From Anthostomella pinea (lineage: Eukaryota; Ascomycota; Sordariomycetes; Xylariales; Xylariaceae): a stretch of 64,000 nucleotides of DNA. This document shows, piece after piece, positions 57,515 to 64,000 of the stretch. How positions within the stretch are numbered: position 1 is the first letter of the stretch; each line of letters starts with the position of its first letter. The translations under genes were made by a program, and so were the position numbers. Under the pieces are notes generated by a model. It was not told the DNA's origin and made no database searches. It worked only from the letters and a program-made list of their open reading frames with translations. The DNA is taken from assembly GCA_963556695.1 (NCBI GenBank), contig CAUWAG010000007.1, positions 3,038,001 through 3,102,000 of the forward strand, written 5' to 3'.

Positions 57515-57756
57515 TGACCAGCATTGCCACCAGAACTCGAGGCTTAGAAGAATAAGCTAACGTTAGAATAACTCGTGCCGTGACAGTGCTACACCCGAAA
57601 GTAGACGTGCTACTCGGGGTATGGCAATCTCATTCTGAATGAAACGCAATTTCAAAGTACCAATGGAAATCATGATCGTGACATTTCAAGAAGTAGCTAT
57701 AAGGTGTAGAACCGATATAAACAGCTCCCAGTCCAGCCAAAGCTCTACCTACCTAC

Positions 57757-58734
57757 CTACACCTTCTCAAACTCAACAGGAAGCTCACCCCCCTCAACCC
57801 AAGCCCTCACTCCGCGCGCAAACAAGTCCGGAAGCTGCAGATTCCAAGGATGCACAGCATCCCAGACCACGCGCGCCGTACAGCCCGCCGCCCTCGCCAT
57901 CTCCCACTCCCCAAACACCCTGCCCATCATCCTTACCGGCGCGACCTGATCGACCTTCCCGCCCGCCACGACACAGCACCGGACCCCGGACCGCGCCATG
58001 TCCCCCACGACCTCCCACCCGAAGTCCTTCGTAATAGACAAATGCATCTCACGCGTCAGCTCCCACGACTTGTTCCGGCGCATTTCCTCCCGCAGCGCCG
58101 CGTTGACCTGCAGCCCCATCTTCCAGTAGACCAGGTCGTCAAGTTTGGGTATGGCGTTTTGTATGTTGTCCATGGCCCACAGGAGCCGCGGCCGCGAGCC
58201 CGCCCACCGGAATACGCCCGCCCATGGGCTGGCACCCGTCGTGAAGCAGCTGAGTAGGAGGTCCGGGTGGCGCGCGGCGAGGGTCAGGGCCGTGAAGCCG
58301 CCGAGGGAGAGGCCGACGACGTGGGCGCGAGCTCCCTTACCATCGAAATTGGGGCAGTGCTTGCGGATCACGACGGCGACGGCGTCGGCCGCATGCGACA
58401 GCGTCATGGGCGCGATGTGGCGCGACTGCGAGTGCCGCGGCAGGTCGACCAGGAGCAGGCGGTGGCCCGCGAGCGCGGGGCTCGCGGCCACGGCGTCCCA
58501 TTCCAGGTGGCAGGACCGGCCGCCGTGGAGGAAGACGATGGTCTGGTCGCCGGCGGCGTTGCGTTCCTCGACGAAGAGCTCATCTTCGGTGCTGCTGGTG
58601 TCTGGCTGCATGGTGGTTTGGTTGGAGATTTGCATGAAGACATTGCGGTGGGTGGAGTCTTCCTTCAGCTCGTTCGTAGTTGTTCGCTGCCCTGCCAGAT
58701 CAACAGGGGAAGTCATCCTTGGACTCGTTTGCAT
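57757..58734 (-). CDS. alpha/beta hydrolase
   Basis: Single-exon serine hydrolase, 325 aa. Seen: TIVFLHGGRSCHLEWDAVAA (oxyanion HGG), RLLLVDLPRHSQSRHIA, HVVGLSLGGFTALTLAARHP (nucleophile Ser in GLSLGG, about residue 147), VAGGKVDQVAPVRMMG (acid Asp) and WDAVHPWNLQLPDLFARGV (catalytic His). No signal peptide; about 45 residues precede the fold. An alternative ATG six codons downstream (MTSPVDLAG) could be the start. Substrate unknown. It is head-to-head with the methyltransferase gene, 229 bp between start codons. Confidence 0.85.
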   Translation of the reverse strand: MQTSPRMTSPVDLAGQRTTTNELKEDSTHRNVFMQISNQTTMQPDTSSTEDELFVEERNAAGDQTIVFLHGGRSCHLEWDAVAASPALAGHRLLLVDLPRHSQSRHIAPMTLSHAADAVAVVIRKHCPNFDGKGARAHVVGLSLGGFTALTLAARHPDLLLSCFTTGASPWAGVFRWAGSRPRLLWAMDNIQNAIPKLDDLVYWKMGLQVNAALREEMRRNKSWELTREMHLSITKDFGWEVVGDMARSGVRCCVVAGGKVDQVAPVRMMGRVFGEWEMARAAGCTARVVWDAVHPWNLQLPDLFARGVRAWVEGGELPVEFEKV

Positions 58735-58963
58735 GGCCTTGGTTGGTGCGATATACGGTAAGTAGATCGCTTATGCGCTAAGTACCTAATTAGCAGTAGA
58801 TGCGCCCATACTCGTCAGTCATTCGGATCCATCGGAGGCGGAGTTTGACTTGTCCATCCGTCGGACGAGGCAAGCATCAGACACATCGAAGTACAAGTCT
58901 CAACCTTCCCTTCTAATCTCACCTCACACTCATTTCGTATCACCACAACTTGCCCACCACACT

Positions 58964-59852
58964 ATGGCCGACCAACCAAAGCAAGGGATGGAAAATTTCT
59001 ACTATGAGAACCCTGAGCTCAGCGATGAGGCAAAGGCCATCCTGAAGAACTACAGTGGTATCCCCGAGACAGAGCAGACTGCTCATGTGCGTGCTGTGGT
59101 ATGTATTGAGCACAAAGTTGCTCTCGCACTGCTTCTCGCCAAAAAGGACGGCAAAGCTAACATGTGCTCAGCGAGACAAAGCATGGCAACTCTACAGATA
59201 TCCCTGCATTGGCAGATTCGCCTTCATCACCTTCAGCATCGGCCAATCAGAACACTACCACGACGCCCTGCAGCGCCTCAAGTCCGGGCAGAACCTGCTA
59301 GACCTGGCCTGCTGTTTCGGCCAAGACCTCCGCAAACTCGTGATCGACGGCGCGCCGCCCGAGAACGTCGTCGGCAGCGAGCTCGAGCAGGGCTTCATCG
59401 ATCTAGGCTACGAGCTTTTCAACGACAGCCCAGAGAAGCTGAAAGCGAAGTTTATCGCAGCAGACTTCTTCGACAACTCCGGTTCGCCAGCGCCAGGCTT
59501 GGAAGAGCACTCGTACGACATGATCCACGCGGCCTCGTTTTTCCACCTGTTCGGCTGGGACGAGCAGGTCGCGGCTTGGGACCGGGCGCTGAAGATGCTG
59601 AAGCCGAAACCGGGATCGATGATCTTTGGCAGACAGACCGCTGTGGCGAGGGCTACGGTGCTGAAGCATCCTGCGACTCGCTCCGGGGAGATGTACAGAC
59701 ATGATCTCGAGAGCTTCAGAGATCTCGTTGCTGGAGTGGCTGAGAAGAGCGGCATTGAGGTGGATATCGAGGTGCACTATGTTGATGGCAGACTGGGAGC
59801 GATGTCGGCTGAGGGATGGAAGATGGTGCGGTTCTGCGTGTCGCTGAAATGA
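58964..59852 (+). CDS. SAM-dependent methyltransferase
   Basis: Small-molecule methyltransferase of the type found in fungal secondary-metabolite clusters. Exons 58964-59098 and 59172-59852 give 271 aa; the intron (donor GTATGT, acceptor GCTCAG) joins HVRAV to RDKAWQLYRYPCIG. Seen: NPELSDEAKAILKNYSGIP near the start, motif I LLDLACCFGQDLRKL (SAM binding), ENVVGSELEQGFIDLGYELF (motif II acid), AADFFDNSG, YDMIHAASFFHLFGWDEQ, LKMLKPKPGSMIFGRQ and a C-terminal EGWKMVRFCVSLK. No defect. Divergent with an alpha/beta hydrolase and near a LaeA-like gene, which hints at, but does not prove, a metabolite cluster. Confidence 0.9.
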
Positions 59853-60292
59853 GAAATGAGGTGGGTATTAGAGCAGTGCCACCGTACGTCGTGCACTTCA
59901 TTAGAAGCCCGGCGTCCATGCTTGGGGAGAAACACGATGTCTACTATCTTACGAAACAAGCCAGGCCCTCATTATCTGGTCCGTTTCCACCAACATTAAC
60001 ATCCCACGTCCAAGACGCACTTTTGTCTACCTATTATCTCCTAGCATGTCGCATGTCTCTGTGAATCACAACACAAGCCATACTGCCACTCGATACGTAG
60101 CTATGTCATGGCCCTCCCGGCCCATCTCGCGCGAGACTGCGGTAGCTTCTACCGTCCGAACCTTGTCCGAACCTTGCCTAGAGACACGCCCTCAACCCAG
60201 CTTCTATGGCCCGAATGCCCCATTATATCTTGCCTACGTGCCTGTGTGTAGGTGGTGTAGACAGGCCAGCCAGGTACTCGTGCATCTGCGGC
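59853..60292. other. intergenic, nothing recognised
   Basis: Between the methyltransferase stop and the end of the small secreted protein gene. Confidence 0.5.
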
Positions 60293-60716
60293 TTAGCAGG
60301 GGTTGCACACAGCGTGGTCCGGGGGCACAGAGCAGCACTATCGCGCATCGCCAAGTCAGTCAGCTCTCAACTCTCGACTCTCGAGACCATGATCAACCCG
60401 AACGGAAAGCAACAAGAAGAACGGAATGCCAAGAAGATGAAAGAACACTCAAATACTCAACTCAACTCGTCGAGAATACAACAAGGCACGCAAAGCAAAG
60501 AAAAGGAAACGAAAGGTCACTCACAGTACCAGGCGAGCACAAGAACCCGTCGCGCGGCACGGCCGCAGAATCGCACCACACGGCGCCGTGCGCGCCGTCG
60601 CAGAACCAGCCCTGCGACGGGCAGGGGAACGGGTACTGCTGGGCTCCGGGAGCGGCGGCTACCATGGTTGACATGGCTGCAGAGGTGGCGATGATGAGGA
60701 GGGTTCGAGCTTGCAT
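60293..60716 (-). CDS. small secreted cysteine-rich protein, 78 aa
   Basis: Two exons (60716-60525, 60337-60293) joined by a 187-bp intron (donor GTGAGT, acceptor GATAG). Without splicing the frame runs on into intron sequence and hides the Cys-rich end. The N-terminal 22 residues MQARTLLIIATSAAMSTMVA.. are a signal peptide with an AAA-type cleavage site. The mature part has eight Cys: CPSQGWFC, AVWC, DGFLC, GTCC, AVC and a final NPC before TAA, so an even number and likely four disulfides. Exon 2 adds CCSVPPDHAVCNPC in frame, strong support for the model. Family not recognised; such proteins are often effectors, antimicrobial peptides or wall proteins. Confidence 0.72.
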
Positions 60717-61614
60717 TTTGGGTATGCTGTTGCTCGACTTTGGTGGTTGGTGAAAGGTTGGCGGAGATGGATGACTGGAGAGAATGGATGGAAGAGATCG
60801 TGCGATGTGGTTCGCTTGGATGGATGGATAATGTGAGTTTTGATTGTATGAGTGAAGTGAAGTGAAGTGAAGTGAAGTGAAGTGAAGTGAAGGGATTTCA
60901 CTCTTTTCTCTTTTTCAAATGTCCTCCCAGAAACGGCCAGCCATCATGGTAACAGTCAGAAGCTCGTAGTCGGAGCAGATGGTCCTAGCCTCATATCGGG
61001 ATACCATTTTCACATTGTGTGAGGTATCCATCAGTGCCAGCTTCGCACCTGTTCGACTTCTTGTTTTTGTTTTTGTTTTTGGAAGCACTGAGAGCGAGTG
61101 AGTATAAGCTGCTGATCAAGAATACAGACGCGAGAATATAGTAGGGTCCGGTCCAACTCGCGCCGTGATGGAATGGCCGCCGTCGTGACACCGCGCTAAC
61201 TTAAGAGGCCGTTGAGCAGGAAGGTTCTGAGCAAACGCGTCTGCCTGTTCACAATAACAGCTTGGACCCGAGCCATGCTGATCAACGGTTGGGGAATAGG
61301 AGCTTCTTGGCCGGGTCTGGAGGCGGGAGCAAAGATGGAACGGCAGTGCCACAGTATTTGACTCTCTGTTGGGAATTTCCTTCATCCTCCCGCCGGATTC
61401 TGCTGCAACCCCGATCTGTCCTGTCCGTGGTTGCACACCCGCTTGGACTGCTCTGCCGCCATGCTGTCCCCGTTGCCCCAACAATGAGAGCAAAGAGTGA
61501 TAGGTACCATTGGGCAAATCGAAGAAGATGGGACGCGGAGTGGGCATTAGGTCATTATTAATTCATACTTGTGTTTTTGCCTCATCAGCAGCTGAGCGAG
61601 CAGCTAGCTCCCTC
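60717..61614. other. intergenic with a pentamer repeat
   Basis: Upstream region of the small secreted protein, then downstream of the LaeA-like gene. A (GTTTTT)n-like run lies at 61061-61080. No gene recognised. Confidence 0.5.
60851..60890. repeat. (AGTGA)8 microsatellite
   Basis: Eight perfect copies of AGTGA, about 135 bp upstream of the ATG of the 78-aa secreted protein, on the promoter side. Confidence 0.9.
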
Positions 61615-62989
61615 TCACACACCCGCGGCGCGCTCTGGTTTCTGCCCGGACCACACGTAGTAGGTATTGTGACAGCGCACCGTGTGATCGTGCAGCATCT
61701 CGCCGATGCCTGCAAACATGGCATCGACCTGCTCCTCAGGCATGCCCATGGTGCTGAGCAGCGAGTTGCACGCCGGTATCAGGATCTGGCACGTGGCCAC
61801 CATGTAGGCACCTCTCCTTTTCTGCCTCTCCTCTCGGGGCCACTTCCCGTACGGCACCTGGAAGGTCCGGCACTGCACGTTGACGAACCCGGCCTTGCGC
61901 ATGAGCTCGCCCATCTTGGGCACGATATTTATCTCCCGGCCTTCCAGCCGCCCGTATTCGTACATGGCCTCTAGGTAGGCGTTGACAGCGTTGGTTGGGG
62001 ATATCGTGCCGTCCTCCGCGATGGCCTCCCAGTGGAATTCCTGCAGCTCTAACCAGCCGCCGGGCCGGAGGTGTCTGGGCGAATCTATCTTAGTACATTC
62101 GCCTTGCATGATTCCGATGGGGTCTCGTCTACTCACGCGAAGGAATTTTCTACGACTGTAGGTGTGGACTTCATATATGCCGAAGACTCACGCATGTGGA
62201 TGAAGTCGTAGTCGGTGTCGTGTACCTACTCCTACAGCGTCAGTGGCTGTTGATGTCACCGAAGAAGGCCCATGATGCACAGGCAGGAAGACGTACCCAA
62301 GTGTCCTCCACGTCGTCTATTTGAAAAGAGACATTAGGCGGTACCCTTGGTAAGGGTCAGCTAGTCGCAATGTGCAGTTTCCACTTCTCACAGGATGCTG
62401 AACTCACGAGGTTGGCTGTATGGGACTTAGATCTACACCGAGTATGGTGGCATCGGGGAAGCGATCACCCACTGGGTACAATCTCGTCAGCGACGTGGTT
62501 AGGTCATGAGTGAGCGCATCACAGCTTACTCTCGACAGCCCACAGGCCGACACCGGTAGCAAGATCCATAATCTTGGTCGGGGGCTCACTCATGGGGGCG
62601 AGGAACAGGTTGTTGTCCAGGATGTCCATGACTAGGATGTGCATAACTTCTTCGCGGTGTTGCTCTATCTCATCATTCGGGAGGGCGTAGCGGCCTTCGC
62701 GATAGGAGTGGTATCTGGCGTTGGGCGTGAGTTACCACAACGACTCACGGGCGGAGTAGGTAAGCAGGATGCTTCCCATCTCATTTCTCACTCACCTTCG
62801 CCCGCCCTGGTACAGGTGATCGTTCAGATAGGTGTCGAGGGTCGCGGAGGTCATGGAGGTGGCCTCGGTGACCCAGTCGCTCGCGGCGGCGCCGTGCTGG
62901 TGGGTGGCCATGGTGGGGGCGACGGAGCTCCCCGTACTGGCACTGGCACTGGTAGAATCGGACTCGCAGGCGTCGCGACGGCGTGGCAT
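61615..62989 (-). CDS. LaeA-like methyltransferase, one segment unresolved
   Basis: SAM methyltransferase of the LaeA/Methyltransf_23 group. Exons by eye: 62989-62796, 62714-62530, 62471-62408, 62345-62297, 62225-62192 and a last one from about 62090 to 61615. Seen: YHSYREGRYALPNDEIEQHR, motif I IMDLATGVGLWAVE, GVDLSPIQPTSVPPNV, FQIDDVEDTWVHDTDYDFIH, then HLRPGGWLELQEFHWEA, and a C-terminal VWSGQKPE. All junctions up to FIHM keep frame. The stretch that in relatives links FIHMR to HLRPGGW (about 25 residues with DWP) is not recognisable at 62192-62090, and no splice choice restores it. So the gene may carry a small deletion, or an odd exon. Start is the first in-frame ATG; 62911 is an alternative. 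Confidence 0.7.
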
Positions 62990-64000
62990 ACAAGCAACGC
63001 GACGGGAATTGACGCTGGAGCCGACGTCGACAATGATGGTGGTCTGGGAGTGCAAATCTCAAATCTCAAGATAGGCAGATTGTATCCATCCGGGATTGTG
63101 AGGTGGGGAGGGGCGATGCCGATTCATTTAAATAAATGTGCCCCAGCGGTGCAGCGACCCTGCTGTGTCAGTGTGGTTCTTGTGGTTCCCGAATCCTGGG
63201 TCAGGGGTAGTGGTACATCCACTTGAAGTGCATATGGCATATGCCCTTCACCCTCATGAACAGTGGACAGTGAACTCCGGTGGTGAGGGGGAGGGGGAGG
63301 GACTGATGAGACTCGCCTATCCCGCACGTTACACATTGCACATTGCACATTGCACATTGCACATTGCACATTGCACATTGCACATTGCACATTGCACATT
63401 GCACATTGCACATTGCACATTGCACATTGCACATTGCACATTGCACATTGCACATTGCACATTGCACATTGCACATTGCACATTGCACATTGCACATTGC
63501 ACATTGCACATTGCACATTGCACATTGCACATTGCACATTGCACATTGCACATTGCACATTGCACATTGCACATTGCACATTGCACATTGCACTATTGCA
63601 CCTTGGGTGACACTCAAGACCCAAGCGATGCAGACACCGAGAGACGACATCCTCGATGCAACCTCAGCCCTGGAGGCGAGCAAATGGAGGGGTGCCACCC
63701 GGACCGCTGGACCAGGACCGCCCGTTTGTCGTTTCCTCCCGTCATCTTCTTCCCAAGAATCCCAAGTTCCTCTTCCTCCTCATGCCGGTGCCATGGACCA
63801 TCATTGGCGAGCCAGGCTGTCGGGACCGCGATCTATACTGTCTTTGTCACTTGATACCGAGGGCTCGCCTCGTCCTGTCACTGCTGTGTCCACTCATGTA
63901 GGCAAAGACCCGAACTAATGCAAAGTGGCCAGCAGCGCGCAGGGAGTGGATGATCTCGTGATGACCATGATGACCGTCGTGGTGGCCCGTAATCATGAAT
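62990..64000. other. intergenic around the heptamer array
   Basis: Upstream of the LaeA-like gene. Apart from the array I see no gene. Confidence 0.5.
63332..63590. repeat. array of 37 perfect CACATTG heptamers
   Basis: 259 bp of head-to-tail CACATTG with no variant seen, bordered by ACGTTA on the left and CACTATTGCACC on the right. Because 7 is not a multiple of 3, it is open in several frames on both strands, giving false proteins such as a HIAHCTL repeat. Confidence 0.95.

Noticed and set aside
58267..58765. Plus-strand frames over the alpha/beta hydrolase
   Set aside because: Antisense shadows in GC-rich coding DNA; the minus-strand frame carries all catalytic motifs.
63332..63590. CRISPR array or telomere repeat
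   Set aside because: There are no spacers and the unit is 7 bp; CACATTG does not match the fungal telomere TTAGGG, and the array is flanked by unique DNA.
63138..63918. Long open frames on both strands with HIAHCTL or QCAMCNV repeats
   Set aside because: They are read-through of the 7-bp array, open in several frames because the unit has no stop. No protein gene is implied.

Overview
The window reads as nuclear DNA of a filamentous ascomycete (Pezizomycotina). Protein genes carry short introns (about 50-90 bp) with GTRAGT/GTATGT donors, and several families are typical of filamentous fungi: a secreted GH47 mannosidase, UstYa-like and LaeA-like proteins, small secreted proteins and a mucin-tailed subtilase. 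C-to-T decay in CpA context in two LINE copies looks like repeat-induced point mutation (RIP). I cannot name a species. All gene models are by eye, without transcripts.

Layout. 1-1.7 kb: 3' part of a GH47 alpha-1,2-mannosidase. 3.5-4 kb: a small repeat-flanked hypothetical protein. 5.2-10.8 kb: a nearly full-length Tad/I-like LINE on the minus strand. 11.8-12.1 kb: an intron-split 62-aa secreted protein. 13.2-22.2 kb: accessory DNA with a UstYa-like gene cut by a LINE stub, an intact SDR, an intact fructosamine-kinase-like gene, an aldo-keto reductase broken by a 72-bp LINE stub with a perfect 15-bp target duplication, an inverted-repeat (MITE-like) block, a duplicated SDR tail, and two frameshifted genes. 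22.5-24.5 kb: an unresolved minus-strand region with serial splice donors.

25.6-41.8 kb is the housekeeping core: fructose-1,6-bisphosphatase, a DUF1295 membrane protein, a His/Gln-rich hypothetical, the exocyst subunit Sec3, an S58 (DmpA-type) aminopeptidase, a mitochondrial hydroxyacid-oxoacid transhydrogenase with a GC-AG intron, and an intron-containing tRNA-Arg(UCG). 42.3-48.2 kb: a long mucin-like subtilase pseudogene. 51.5-57.1 kb: a second LINE copy in inverse orientation, abutting half of an aminoglycoside-phosphotransferase-like gene. 57.7-63 kb: an alpha/beta hydrolase, a SAM methyltransferase, a hidden 78-aa cysteine-rich secreted protein, and a LaeA-like methyltransferase. 63.3-63.6 kb: an array of about 37 perfect 7-bp repeats.

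The core genes do not form one pathway. The accessory parts show insertion, duplication and gene decay around the LINE family. The best candidates for something undescribed are the two small secreted proteins, neither visible as a single open frame, and the LINE family with three different 3' tails.
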